From Bolinopsis microptera (Eukaryota > Ctenophora > Tentaculata > Lobata > Bolinopsidae), in contig NC_087084.1 in the NCBI RefSeq assembly GCF_026151205.1, forward strand, positions 8,864,894 to 8,928,893: 64,000 bases of DNA, given 5' to 3'. Below are positions 25,301 through 40,300 of this stretch, piece by piece. Under the pieces are notes generated by a model that saw only the letters and a list, made by a program, of their open reading frames with translations, had not been told where the DNA came from and searched no databases. Both the position numbers and the translations under genes were made by a program. Numbering within the stretch: position 1 is the first letter of the stretch; every line of letters starts with the position of its first letter.

Positions 25301-28300
25301 GCTGCAGGCCTGATTTGGTACTCGTGACGTACACATGTCAGATTGAAACACGTAAACATCTTGTAATACTGACATAGCATAATTTCAATGTATTCTGTCG
25401 GACTTTAAGTATAATTTTAGTAACTTATCAGTGATTTTATTCATTAATTCATAGTTTAATGATAAGAAATTCAAGATAAGCCGTTGTAAAATCCAGCTTT
25501 ATTTAGAGGTTGCCATCTGGTTTCCAATTTTTAAACCTTGAGTACGCAAAATTATGAACAAATTAAGAAACAAATTACGTGAAATTGGGAGATAAGGTCC
25601 GGCCATGTTACCTTCAACAACTCAAATTATAATTCTACCCATTTCCTTTGTAGCGAGATTATCACTATAACACTATCCTGATACATAATATAATACTCAA
25701 GGTGACTTCAACTACAATATCAGCACTTATTAGGAAGTTCTACATCTGTAATATCGACATACAATTAACAATTTCTCTGAACCTGTTGACAGACGGCGCG
25801 GACACTGTCAAACCCTAGCAAATCACAGTGGGGTGGGGGCGAGTTGTAACATGTAAAGTGGGAGCTTGTAGGCCGGGGGCGGGAGGGGCCAGGGGTAATC
25901 TGGGTGGGGTGGAAAATATCTAGCTCTCAATAGTATTTATTCTATTCAGATTCAGATTAGTCGAGGAATTTGATTTAGGAGTCAGGTACTCAAATATAAT
26001 ATGTGAGTAGCTCTTGTTGAAAATTGTCGTACATATTACATATTATATTATGAGTAAAGTATTATGAGTCATGAGTATATCACTGTCCAGACATAAAAGT
26101 TCTGCAGTAAGATCCTCTAAAAGTGTGCTAAGCTGGAGAAGAGTAGAGTAGAGGAGAGGGGTATGGTTACAGTAGACGTCAACAAGATGAGGGTATAACA
26201 GGGTGTGGTCAGGAAATGTCTGGGAGTTTGGAATATTAGTAATCTGGATAATTTAGATTAGTCGTCTGTGAGATATGTGAGATGATTAATCTGGATAAGT
26301 CATGTTAACTTTTTAATATCAGATTAAGAGTATCTGAGTTCTAGTCTGATTAGGATTTTCTTATCGTGAATAATTCATTTAATTGATGCAGGAAATTTTT
26401 ATCTACAGGAAACTGAAACATAATTAATCTAGGAGATTATGTTTAGAATTCAACTTTTGATCATCTTCATCAGATAATTTTAATTTCCGAAGCGGTCTAA
26501 ACTTTATTTTTCTACATAAAGTCTATTTCAGATTCCTGCAAGTCTAAAATTCCCGTATTAATTCAGTGACGTTTGTAACACATTTGGGGTACGTGGGCCA
26601 TTCCTGTCAAGCTTGATTAATTTTCATTGCAGTCAGATAAATAATAAAAAGATTCCCCGCAAACATGTAGGTTCAACTATGCAGCTTACCTGTTTCTCTT
26701 TTGCAATTGGCCGTAAAACTATGCGAAGAGAAGAGATAATACGGGGCAATGTTTTTGAAAACTCCTGCGGAATTTATTAGTTTTATCTGGAGCCCCCCAG
26801 GAATCCAAGGTTTATAGGCCCAAGTGAAAGTTTCAGTGAAAAGTCCGAATTTGGTAGAATATCCAAAAAATTTATTAATTTATCCGGTAAATTTAATCTG
26901 CTTATCTCGTGTTATTGTGTCAAGATGGTTTAAAATTTTTAGATTCCGTCGGGTGAGATAAGTGTTATAATTCACGCACCACGTGACTTTGTGATCACGT
27001 GACATAGGTTATCAAGTATCTTTTGGATAACTTCCGAAGAATTCGTGAGTTTTAAATGCTAAAATGTGGAATCAATCATGGGAAAATGATATTTTCTCAA
27101 TCTTCGGTCAGTTGTTTAAGAAAATAAGCGGCATGTCATACGTGGTTTTGGGAGCTAGGTTATCTTTTGAGCGTGGATAACTTCCATGGTATTCTTAAAT
27201 CCTGGCTGCGGATTCGATCTCATGGGAAAATTGATATTTCTCTATTTCATTTATTAATTTTCATACAATTCTTTCTTAACCATGCACGTTTCAAACAAAT
27301 ATTTGTCAATTAATTCGTAAGTCTGAGAAATATTCTCCCATAGCCAAACCCAAAAAGCAACAGCATACTTCATGCTGAACAAAGAAAGCTTCAAACCTAA
27401 AAAATTTCATACTTTTTAACATTTTTGGAACTCGACACCCCGTTTATCTGAACGTGTAATTGTAAACATTTTCACATCTTTCCGGTCTGATGGGCTAAAC
27501 TCTACTGTGAAAAACAGTACTTACTTAGAGACATTCTTCTAAGATTGTGACGAAAATGTTTTAAACAGTCTTCCAAAATATTTTCTTGTAAACATCCGGC
27601 CAACTGTATTTGTTGGCAGAGAGATGTTTCTATTATACCCCAGGTATTTGGTTATAAAAGCAGAACAACAAGCATCTCCAACATCTCACTAATAGGAGCC
27701 GTACGGAAATATCCCCCGCTTTTTTGTTACCAGCGATCAATAGAAAGACTTCCCCATTCATTACATTCTGCAGCCAATTCACTAATCCAATATAACGATG
27801 AAACACAATAGCGGGACACGGTTCTAAAGTTCATGTCTCCATTATTATGTTAATTCACAATGTTATAGATTGGTCGAGCTGGAGGTATTACGATGGCTTT
27901 GTTTAGCTAAATACCAGTAATTTTAGAGTTTCAAACGAACCGTTTGTTTAGCTACATATATACGGCGACATTGAGCCAGTACGTGGCTTGGACGAAAAAA
28001 AAACGTTGTAAAATTCTTGGTTTATAACACGAATAGACGTGCCTTGTCATTACTGATTACATGACATTTTTTCTGTGGAATCAAGAATTCTGTAGAACTC
28101 ATACATATTTATAAATTAAAGTTTGTATTTTTACAAATATTCGGTTTCCGGAGCCTGGCTTATCCTAATTAATAATCTCACTCGAATCGGTAACACTCAA
28201 TGACCGCAACCAATATCAACTCCTTGGTGAACTCCAGGTTCAAGGCATCCTTCTACCATGCATTACTCCTCCATGCCTTGATAATGGTGTAGTGTGCAGA

Positions 28301-31300
28301 CAACATAACATTTTGTGCATATAGGTTTCATATAAAATTGCCCACAAAAAAATGTGGAGTTGCAGTTAGAATTGCTCTTGTGTAGGCAACAAGGTTACCA
28401 GGTTACCAGGTTACCAGGTTACCAGGTTACAAGGTTACCAGGTTACCAGGTTAAGGATTTGTCTACCCCTGTACTATACCCATTCCTCCTACTACGTAAA
28501 TGACGTGGAGTTTTATCTGATATTACCTAAATTCGTGCAGAAATGCAGACCTCTTATTAATTTCTTGGATATCCAATTGTTTAATGTTATCAAGATTCCT
28601 ATTTACAGCGGAGTTGATTTCATAAGGCACTCAATACAATATACTGGCTCTTCCGCTACTATTATTTTTAATTGAAGAACGATAATTCGCCTCACTTGAA
28701 TACAAGATATGCGAACATCGCCAGAGAATTTGTATCTCGGCCATGCCATAATTAGTAGTCATTGACTTTGATTCTATTTAAAACCGAAGCCTAACTTGTC
28801 CCATTAGTACTTAATAGTTAATGACTACTGACTAGACTTCCGTAATGTCACTCCATGCTATTCTGCCTACAGTCAATGTACAACGAACAGTTCCAATGTG
28901 TACCAAGCTACCGAGTAAAGTTACTGATGATTTAGCAGTGTGAACTAGGATTCTGAAACCCAGAAAGTTCCTAAATTCCTAATAAGTTCCTAAATTCCTG
29001 AAAGTTCCTAAATTCCTGAAAATTTGGTAATAATTGTAAAGTTTTAAGTTGGTATTCCCAGTAGTAAGGTAATCAATCAACACTCTGCAAATTGTAAGGT
29101 ATTATCATTTTAAGTATTTTTATCGTAATTCTGCGTGCAGCTTCGTGCCCAAATCCCATAAATAAATGACGTAAAATCTAGCCTGTTCAGCGATATCAGT
29201 TTCTACTTTTACTGAATTAACCGGTAAAAAGATTTGATCGAATTTTACTTTTGATTATACTCTTGAAGTAGGGCGTGATCTGATTACGTAATCACACCCT
29301 TACATCATCACCAACATTCCACACATTTTTGGGTTCTGGAAAGTCGGTATTAGTAATGTAGTTGTACTGATGAGTTGTGAAACATATACATATTAGGAAA
29401 TTTCATCACTTGAATTGTTGGAACTTTTGTGGTGTATATCTTAGGTTTTAAAAATAGCATAACATCTGATGATTTTACTTTTCACAGGACGCCACTGGAG
29501 GAAAGGAGGAAGAAACGGTGGGCAAACTCCAAAAGGAAGTGGGACGATCCAGAGTTGAGGTGGGTTTTTACTTTTTACCACATAATTGAAATTTCCTACT
29601 GATCTAATTCCCTACTAATCACGTTGAAGACGAGCAATTGATTTGTGTAATAATATGTGGTTCATGCGTACTCCAGAAATGAAGGGGCAACCTTTTACCT
29701 TGTAGCCAATACTCAATGTTGGCTCGAACACAAGTGGAGCTGTAAGCATGTTTTACTCATTGTTTGTTGTCTGGGTGTTGAATAATACGCTGAGGAATGA
29801 ATTTGAGGAATGTGGGATTTAAAGTTTAACCTGTATATTGACACAAAGTGGGAGTTTTTAAATATGCAGTCAGCGGTGCATCACCTAGAGAAGGGACCTA
29901 CATTCTAATTTAGGATTCCAAGCATATTTGTTACTTTACTCGTTAGTGACGTGTACATAAGAATACACGGTTCGCTTAGTTTAGCTATTGAAACAATAGA
30001 AGAACGATTAGAAAGGTCGCCGAAATCCCCAAACGACACAGCTTAATTTCCACCATCACATTCAGGGTTACAATCCTTTGTGTATTATTTGGGGAATGTG
30101 AATTGCTTTGTGTGTATAAATATTTGAAATATGTTAAAATATTATGTTAATAATAGCTGCTGTCAGCTGAAGCATGACATTACTTTACAACTTATCGGAG
30201 CATGACACTGTAACAGTAACAGTCTTTATATAGAATTATATAGAATTGAGGCGTTGTCAGTGAGAGTTGAGATACAGTGTACATCACACATTTTACATTG
30301 TAATCGTTAATGTGTAGCCCCCTTGTTGATAGTTTGGATTACGTAACGAGATATAAATAGCGAGGTATAATAAAATTTAATTTTATCAATTCATTATTTA
30401 TAACGATATTCAAGGTATCAATTACACGTTCACGTCACCATTTCAGGTATTACATTGCAAAGTACACAAACGACATGCCCAGAAAGTTACAAAGGAGCGA
30501 GATCCAGAGAGCGGTTCAGCTGTGGTCAGAAGTTGCTCCAGTAGACTTTAAAATTGTGAGTTTAGTAGTTTGGGAGAAGTTGTGGGTGTGGACTTCTTTT
30601 GAAGTGGTATAGGAATTGTGAATTTTGAGAGCCTGAGGTTGAAATTAAGTAAAGTATTGTATCTGACACGTGCCTTGTCTGTCACGTGTCTTGTTATCAC
30701 GTGTCGAATTAGTTCTGCTCGGTTAGGGCCAGATATTCTTAGCTTTCAACACTTTATGGCATTGTTTACCCTCCCTCCCTCACTTCATGAAAAACTGAAA
30801 TTAAATATTAAATTAATTAATCTAATATCATGCCAGGGTCCATGTTTATGTAGGATATATAGAATATTAGGTTTTAGATTTTGAGAATAACGCACCCGAA
30901 ACCCCCCTCTCCAATTAATTTTGGATAGAAATTAAGATTTAAATTAGATTAATTGAAGACTTTTGTCTGGGTTATTAATTAGGATTAAGGTAAAGTTTGG
31001 GTTTATCGTGGGATTTAGGGTTCAAGTAAAGGTGTAAAAAGAATATAACTTTGATAGCGGGTGTTAAGGGGCTTCGCACTCGATCCTCTCGAAGTTCATG
31101 CCATTTTGGTTTCCGTTGTACATCTGAACTATTGTTCAAATATCTGAACTATTGTTCATCAAGTAATGATCAACACAGATACACTGTGTACCTCTTTTAT
31201 CTTTAAACGTACCTCGTAACTCGTTAAATACACATATGATCAAGAATGTACCTTAATTCCCTAAGTTATTTCATATGCTTCATTCCTAAATGAACAATAG

Positions 31301-34300
31301 CTTTTGTTTATACATATAGTCAATATTACATTCCACGAAGATTATCGCTCCCATTGTAGAGTAAACAATTTTAACAACTGAAATATCAGAAATATTCGAG
31401 CTTTTCATATAGAATAAAAACAAGTCCCTCATATTATGGAGCCAGAGTGTGGACTAGCTGCACCTGGTTAAAACACTTCCATCTCATTACAATTATCTGG
31501 TTAAAGTACTTCCATCTCATTACAATTATCAATAACAATTATCATATCAATAACAATTATCAATAACAATTATCATATCAATAACACTTATCAATAAAAA
31601 TTATCATATCAATAACACTTATCAATAACAATTATCATATCAATAACAATTATCAATGACAATTATCATATCAACTTCATTTAGGACACATTGAATTTTA
31701 TCAGATATCATTCATCAGCATCTTCTATAATCTATATGGTTATATGGTTATATCGATATCTTCCATATCGGTGGAATCATTTTAACAACGGCACACATAT
31801 CATCAATAGACTTTAGAGTCCTGACTCTGACTTTAAAACGCTCTTTGACAAGTGACACCTCCCCTATATCTCCCACACAATCAGTAGTACTACTTGATAA
31901 TTCTAACATGTATCATGTTACTTATTGATGTATCTTCAACTCCACACCCTCGTGATGACGCGCATAAATGCACATTGCACATATGACGCGCATAAATGAG
32001 CATATAATGACGTCAAATAAAGTGTTGATATAACTTCTAAATAGGTCTGTACATTCTTGCTCTATTCTGGAATATACGTTGCTATGACGATGTGATAATG
32101 CGATATTGGCGCTTAGTTTATGTGGATTAATTAAGTTAGTTAGAACTCTGTAAAACCTGTATACTGGTGTGGTCTCGTCAAAGTACTCTGCAGCCTGCAG
32201 CATTGCAGCGGGTCTAAGATAATTTTATATTAACCATAGCTGCCCAGAGTTGGTATTATGATTTTCTTGCTGTCTGGATATTATTAAGGCAGACAGTATA
32301 ATATGATCTGGATATGGGTCGATTACATATGCTGTGATATATAAGCATGTATAAGCTGTTTTTCAATAAACAGAACTACAGAATAAACTATCCGCTTACT
32401 GTGTATCAATGCTTAATATGTCCATTATATTGGGCGTTATCGCAGCTCTAACCCATATTGTTTCAAAACTGGCGATAGTAGTTGGGGTTTACAGTTCACA
32501 ATCCTGAGATTAAATTTAAACTTTAAAACTTTAATAATTACATCATTGACAACCATATCACTTCCCCTCTCAGCTACTCATTTCCTAAAATTGTACGACT
32601 CAGCTGATTTAACCGCGTCGTTGGAATGTCCCTTTCAAATACCGTACCCCAATTCTTCTCATGATTCAACCACGGAAACGTGCCTTGTCAGCTTAGTAAC
32701 CACGGAAACGTGCCTTGTCAGCTTAGTAAGTACCTACTTTTCGTTCCCACGCCATATAAAGCTGTACAGGAAGAAGAATCTCCATCAGTATCAGAGCTAT
32801 TTTAACCTAGACAGACCGACTCAGCGAAAGGTTTACATGTCACGTGACTGGTTTACTTAGCACGTGACTGATTTACTTAACACGTGACTGATTGCGTAGA
32901 GGCTGGAGGGTGTTTGGTTACGTTTGCCGATTGATTGAGACTGGTCTTAGGGACCAGAAAATGTTTACGAAAACGTGACTAGGTTGGATCTTACGTCATG
33001 AGTAGTTCAAGTCACGTACCGTGTAAGAAAAAGTAACATATGTCGAGGGTAATGGAGGGGGGATGATCTGTATTTCCCCCAAAATAACCAACCTAGTATA
33101 TCAGGGTCAGTGGAATGTTTGCAATGGCCTCATCTTGTAAACTCAACCTATGAAGCGGGATATGCTCTAATAATAGTTCGCTTAAAATAGCTAAAATATG
33201 GACCACCTCTCTTTTATTACCCTTGTCAGTCGGTGGCAGTAAATTCGCAGAAACTCTAAAACTGTGGTCAGGTCGGATAGATACTTAAAAATTTGAATGG
33301 AATTTTGATGGAATTTTGTGGTCTTTGTAGCGAAAATTTCACGGTCTTCGTCCATAATTTGAATGGAATTTGCAATGAAAATGATCAGTGTGCACTGGCT
33401 GCACCCCTAAAATTCCACATGTGCCCTCTGATTCCCTCTGATGTGACCTGGAATTCCGGTTAATAAACATGTCATTTACTCACACATTCCATTTCACCGT
33501 CTAGATGCTATTTCCTAATTTCGATACGAGCCCTGTGCATGCTGAAATCAATAATATCGGTTTAGTACTTGATAACCGCTACAAATAGTGCAATCATGGT
33601 GTTTATCGAATACCTTACAAGACATATTTATGGCGGCCTAATTTGCGACGACCGAAATTTTGGCGGTCCGAAAATATGGCGAAATTGAACAAAAACCGTC
33701 AAATTTCGGACGTCACAGAAAATAAGGGTATTTTTCATCATTTTTTGTGACAGTAAGCAGTAAGGAAATTTCTGAAATTCGGTAAAATCTTGTAGGTTTA
33801 CAACCTACCAGGACGAGTTGGACTCGTCGATGGTCCAATATATGGAACAGATATTTTACGAGTATCACCCGTTAAGTAAAATCATGTTCAAACTTAGTCT
33901 GTATTAAGACTGTAAGACTTTCATGTTAGCACATACATGTATTTTAATGCAAATTTAAACTGTATTGCTTGACATTCAATTCGTCATTGGTGTGGTGATA
34001 ATATTTGTCCCAAGATGCCAGAATTTATTTATTTATTTTACTTGATATTACTTTTTAGAAACAATATAAAGCAGTGAAGGCACAGTCACTGAAATAAGCT
34101 AAAAGATAATGCGACGGATTCTATTACGACGACCGAAATTTTGGCGGTCCGAAAATATGGCGAAATTTTCGGAAAACCGCCACATTTCGTACGTTATAAA
34201 TATGTCTTGTAAGGTAGTCGTATTGGTAGTTGGCAGTGAAAGATTGCAATTTATATCTGACTTTATGCTTTTATGGGCGATACAATATTGCAATATTGGA

Positions 34301-37300
34301 ATATGAATAACGGTTGTATTGTCCTACAGTTTTAATACGATTATTGGATGTATTTTGAATTCTGAAGAAATACAGCTATAATAATAGTGTCAGTGTCACT
34401 CAGAATCACGTTTGACTTAAATCATTAGATGTATTCAAACTTCAGAAGAAATAATACACCTACAATAGTGTCACTCAGAATTACGTGGCTTTTGCATATC
34501 CTATATTTTCCAACTTGAATGAAACACCCTGGATCAGAGTAAGCCAATTACAATTCCTTACCTCCTGAAACAATAATAATTGTGGGAAATCCCTGCAGCT
34601 TTATTGTCATTCTCCACACTGTTTAAGCAAAATCCACCATTTTCAAGATTGTTCACCAGCTTTTCTCTCCAGGCTTCAACCCTTTTCTCCAGGCTTCAAC
34701 ACTACCTATCTGATAATCAATTGTCCGCCCATTATTCTTCTCATTATCCACCAATTAGTAAATTACAACAGTATAAACAATACACCCCTCCTTCGGGTAA
34801 CCACACCCACTCCTTCCGAGAAAAGCCGTGCCAAAATGACTGAACTGCTTGTAATTGTTTGGTGGGAAGGATAAACGATAAAAGGATTTGATTGGTTGGT
34901 GGGTGGGTACTGGGGAGTGGGCACCTTTACTTCTCCGAAAACCGTGTCATGTCCGTAGTGGTACTATCTGTCAGTTTCTTTGAAATTTTCCAAGACTATT
35001 GCTTCTTAATTGAGTGCACAATGGACGGCCATTTAGGAAAAGTCAAGATCTTCAAAAATCGATTATTCTATAAGCATTGGTCATTGGTCGCAAACTTACA
35101 TTTTTCTTTTCAACAGGCCTGGGAAGATGAGAAGAACCAATAAACATTGAATAATGCAATGTGGATAATAAATAATAAAAGAATTGTGCACCATTCAGAC
35201 ATCAATATAAGTCTACATTATCGGAGATTTTCTCCGGCAATAATGACATAAAAATGACATAATCAAGGAATTGAGTGATATATTTTCCCAAATCCCCTGA
35301 AAATTTTAACTAAAACAGTATTCTATTTAATTTTATCAGAACTCAAATGGGTATTGGGGTGGTTATTAGTGGTAAAGTTTGCAACCTTTTTGGAATTTTG
35401 TGTTTCGAAATGTACCCCCTTCGCTGATCTTAAGTTGTATCTCAATGAAGAATGTATGTAACTGAAATCTCGTATCTAGGGATAACGACCCGCTCCAATT
35501 GTAACCCTATTATAATGTGAAATTCGGCTAATGTCGTGTGTAAATCAATTCACTGGAAATTAATGAGATGATATCCGTATTTATATCCGGATAATCCTTC
35601 CCTCCTGTACCATAACCTCTCTTTCTCTTCAGACTAAGAAGTATAATCCAACAGTAGACATAGTTCTGTCGTTTCAGTATTATTACCATAGAGACGACTT
35701 CTCCTTCGACGGCACCGGAGGTTAGTAGCGGATTAACTATTACGTTAATTAACTAGTTAGTTAATTGAATACTTAGTTAATTGAGCAATTGCTTAATATT
35801 TTAAGTGAACAATTAAGTAATTAAATAATCTGTGTTTCTGAACTTTAGGGTAGACTAAAATTTTAACTTTTATGTCTTTCTCGCTTATTTTTCTTTTTTT
35901 TCCCTTTTATTTCACCACCTAATGAACTATGTATAGGTGAGTTAACACATGAGTTCCTTCCTAATTGTCTAACACTTTCACTTTCACTTTCACTCTACAG
36001 GTGAGTTAGCACACGCGTTTCTCCCCGAGGCAGGAGTAATCCACTTTGATGATTCCGAGTACTGGACCTCAGCTAAAGAATATGGCATCAATCTTTATAC
36101 GGTTAGTAACTTTTGTGATTATTATTTAAATCATAATTAAGTTGTTATCACTTCAATTTATATAATAAGCGCTGAAAATTTTGTTCCGATGAATTTTGTT
36201 TGGCGGTTTTATAGGACTTTTTTAGATTCCTCCTCCGGTTTTATTTTAAAATATTTCTTCGTCAGAACATATTGTGATACATCGTAATATTGGTTTATAG
36301 AATTACAGCCATAGGCAAATCACCTGAAACCCAATAAACATTTTCGCAAAACGAACAAAAACTTCAACTGGGACTTTTATCATCGTGGTAATCATTCCTC
36401 ACAAGTATTTTCCGCATATTTTACAACATTTGTAAATACCAACAATCCGCGTCAACAATATCAGAAACTAACAGACACTCGTACTTTCGCCGAATTTTTG
36501 TTTACTTTTCACCGCGATTGTAGTTGTACGGTCAGGATGTCATACGTCATTGTGTCTGATTTCCAACCCCCGTACAATTTTAAAAAGAAAACTTAGTCTT
36601 AGGTCACGGTCCGTTAGATCGTGAATGATAAAATTGGTTTTATTGTGGTGAAGGTAACTCACGACAAGAAAAAGCTCCTCCAAAGAAATAAAAACTAGCC
36701 GTTATTAAAATCTCTAAATCAACATATTGAATACTACAAACACAAATTGCATACAAATTATAACAATCAACATCGAGTAACACAAAAAAACGTATATCAT
36801 TATCGGAAAAAAAACTGTAAGCAGCAGTGCCATGAGGCCCTATTATAATCCTATTATAGTCATATAGTCCTATTATAGTCCTATTATAGTCCTATTATAG
36901 TCCTATTATAGTCCTATTATAGTCCTATTATAGTCCTAGAGCATAGTATGATTTATCCTGAAAGGTGGATCGTGTTTCTGGGTGTAGAAGTCTAGCTTCT
37001 GGGAACACTAATTTAAAAAATAATTAATTAATTAATTAAAAATAATTAACAAACACTTATAACTCATACCTCTGTCATAGGGTAAAACAATCGTGTTCCA
37101 CCTGAGATCACTGACTCGCTCAACAACCTTCATCACAAAACTCAATCATTAAAAATCACAATTAAACACCATGATCAAACCTCCCGAGCACTATACAAAC
37201 TCATCACGTGTCTCCTTAAAGTGGGTATCGGCACACTCCCGGCTGATAACACGTTAGTATGAAACTGTCTCACATCAAACCTCGCCTCCCCCACCACCTC

Positions 37301-40300
37301 CTTCACATCCTCCCTCAACTTCAACACCTCCATCAACCCCACGTAGTACGATAACGCTTGTCCCGGGTTCGTGATATACCTGTCTATCTCCTGCTGGATC
37401 AGATCAGATCGCAGGTCTGTGTTCCGTTCAAAGAATGTAACCGCTCGGTCACGTGACCAGTACCTAGCATGAATACCAGTCTCCACGACTAGACGCACCG
37501 CGCGAACCAGCTGCATTGACAACCTCCCCAGATGGTAGTACTGGGTACTGTACCTGGAGGGGAGATCAGGCAGCTCCACATCCATCACTCCCATCTCACC
37601 ACACAACTTCTCCGAGTATAGCGACCACCCCTCTGTGGAGACACTGTATTGTACGCGGGCGTTGGAGAGTTTGGAGAATATGGGGTGGGATTTAAGGAGG
37701 GAGTTTGGAGGTGGTGGCCGGGGATTGCTTCGTGGCAAACAAGCGCTCTCATTTTCAACTTGTTGAGGTTACCTCCTGTTCCGATGTAGAAGGTCCCGTT
37801 GGTTTCAGGACTTATTGATTCCACGTAGTAGCCCATGAAAGCTCCTGATTCTGTTTCAATGTTTAGTCCTGCTCTTCCGACTTTTATAATGTTCTCCGTG
37901 AAGCCCTCACCCATCTTCCGGTTTATCACTTCCAGTATGTTTCTTACACTTTCCTTGACAGCCTCCTCATCTGTGACGTCATAAAAGAACTCGTCGTGAT
38001 GACGTAGTGTTGAAAATATCTTCTGCATGGGCCAATTTGGCGAAACAAGCTGATCTCCTGTTTCATAAATCTTCTTCACGACCTCCCTTATCTCGGATTT
38101 AATCTTCCCCACTTCAACCATGCCCACCTTGTGAATATAGTCCGGTGTCAGATCTAAAGTAGTGTGTTGTAAAATCTGGTGTTGGTAAAACTCCGTACCA
38201 TTTGGTGTCCCTGACACACCAGGACCAGTGAGTATAGTACTGAGCATGCTGTTCATGGATTGTTCTAGAGCGTAGAGGTACCGTTCTAGGGCGGGTTGGA
38301 AGGAGGTGCTGATGGCTGAAGTAAGGGAGTTTACGAGGGACTGTGGAGGGTCTTTACCCATGTTGTGGGTGTAGCTGTACCAAAAACAACTGATGAATCG
38401 GCCCTCGTTTACCATCGCTATTGTTGTACGTAGTGATTCAACAGTTTCCAACATCAAGCGTAGATGGTGAGGGCCGTAAAACGGCTCTGCTCTCTTCAGG
38501 AAATCTTCAAAATGTTTAATTTTCTGGTCAAAAGTTTGGACTCTTCTGACCCATCCCTTAGCCACAGCATCATCTACAATGTTAACCCTGCAAGCGTGCC
38601 CGGCGTAATACGTCACCACACCCACGAAATCTACATTCCTGACATACCAGTTCCTGTACTCTTCCACTTCTAACCTCACTTTGAACAGCAAGCTCTCCTT
38701 CGCCAACTTAAGAGCATGGCTATCATTATCTACTTCACATTGTTCCAGATCTTCCAGAAACTTCTCCAACCTATCTGATATGTTATCATAGCACTGCTTA
38801 GAAGGCCAGCTATCCCAATACCCACTGGTAGCACTCAACCCTAGCTTCTGTATCATTGGAAGACTATACAGAGAGTCCACAGAAAACAACATATCTCCCA
38901 ACACGTACTCATCTATCAGTGTCTCTAGATCGGTGTTCCAGTTCCTACGGTTCCCATTCAGCCACCGGTGAACCACTCTGTTAACCCTCCCTGGGGTACA
39001 CCCGTTAGGATCAATATTCAGGAGTCTCATTGTGTAGGGCAGCTCCGAACATTTGGTTGAAGTTGTGTTGAGTGTCCGGACACTGTGTTCCCAGTCGTTT
39101 CTGTAGGCTGATATCACAGCTTCGACTATCCTCCAGGTCTTGATACCGTAGAGGTGAGACGTGGAGCTGGAGGTGATGGGGAGGATTAGTGCAGCGGAGA
39201 CGAGAAGGAGGAGGGTTAGTAACATCCGGCCATCTTGCTTTGTTTCTGTTTGGAGGGTAGTTGATCAGAGAACGGGTTTAAACGAGGAAATGCGCAAATT
39301 ATGAAAGAGAAAAATACAAAGAGCCGTCCGTGAAGTTGGCAGTAACGTTCGGTATAAATATTTGATGTGGATTCGTTTGGAGGTAATATTTGTGAACACC
39401 AGATATTGAACTATTAGTTAAAGAAAGATGGGAACAATCGATGGAAACTTTACCGCGGTAATGACCGGAATTGATGGAGAAATGGTAAATGGCGACTAAA
39501 AGTAGTCTTGTTGATGGAGCATCTGATGATTGATGAACGGTTGCCAATATTGATCGCGCTATAATCGTCCGATGTAACAGATATTTGAACTATGTGACTG
39601 ATACATGTATGTAACAGATATTTGACAGATGTACATATGTAACAGATATTTGAACTATGTGACTGATAAGAAACAAACCACGTTCCTGAGCGGGAGCTAA
39701 TGTTACCTGATTACGACAAATGAGTGAAAAAACGGAGATAAAATCAAAATCAAGGGGGAGGCTGCCAAGGCCCCCTAAATATGACGTTTATCAAAAACTA
39801 ATCGAAGGAATGTCATTGAAGACGCGTGCCATTACTCGGAAACTGTGCCGGTAAGTTACGACTCGTGCCAAGAATTAAGATACCGCTGAAAATGTTGATC
39901 ACGTGACAAATGTGACGATATTTCCCTAATGAGGGTACTTGCCTTATCGGTTTTAAAATCAAGATGTGTTTCAGAGGGCATAGACTGGGGTTCCGACTGC
40001 TTTAATCTAATCAGCTAGAGTTAATAACCGGTTGCAAAATTCCAAAAATTATGTATGGAGCCAAAAATGCTTAAAATGCTCCACTAAAAATCAAGCACCT
40101 TATTTTAAAATGCCAGACTCTTCAAGCAAAGAACATGATCCAACATACCACCAATACCTGAATACCAACATACTCAATCCTCATAGATATGACCAATGAG
40201 ATCTCCTTACTAACTAACTGATAACCAATTAACAATTAACGGCAAGGACTCGACGTATCCATTGTTATTTGTTGTAGGTGATCAACAATGCCAAACGTTC

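Larger units (their letters stand above)
24170..29487. other. MMP intron 6, right part: non-coding
   Basis: No gene recognised. The first few hundred bases are T-rich and may be the 3' UTR of the Penelope-like element. Small tandem repeats and a G-rich patch are listed separately. Confidence 0.5.
30556..35632. other. MMP intron 8
   Basis: No gene recognised. Contains an AT-rich tandem block (31500-31672), a 30 bp duplication (32671-32729), several CACGTG-bearing repeats (32835-32890) and the 606 bp TIR element at 33611-34216. Confidence 0.5.

Noticed and set aside
29362-29379. CTGATGAGTTGTGAAAC, resembling a hammerhead ribozyme core
   Set aside because: The C before GAAA and a stem II are missing and no partner strands were found. 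It is also not within the Penelope-like element.
34109-34306. Small ORFs on both strands across the right end of the TIR element
   Set aside because: They are made of the terminal repeats and carry no transposase motif (no DDE/DDD pattern).
35117-35143. Acceptor-like TTTTCTTTTCAACAG followed by a short frame AWEDEKNQ and stop with AATAAA-like sequence downstream
   Set aside because: Phase fits exon 8, but nine codons are too few and it would end the protein before the zinc site.
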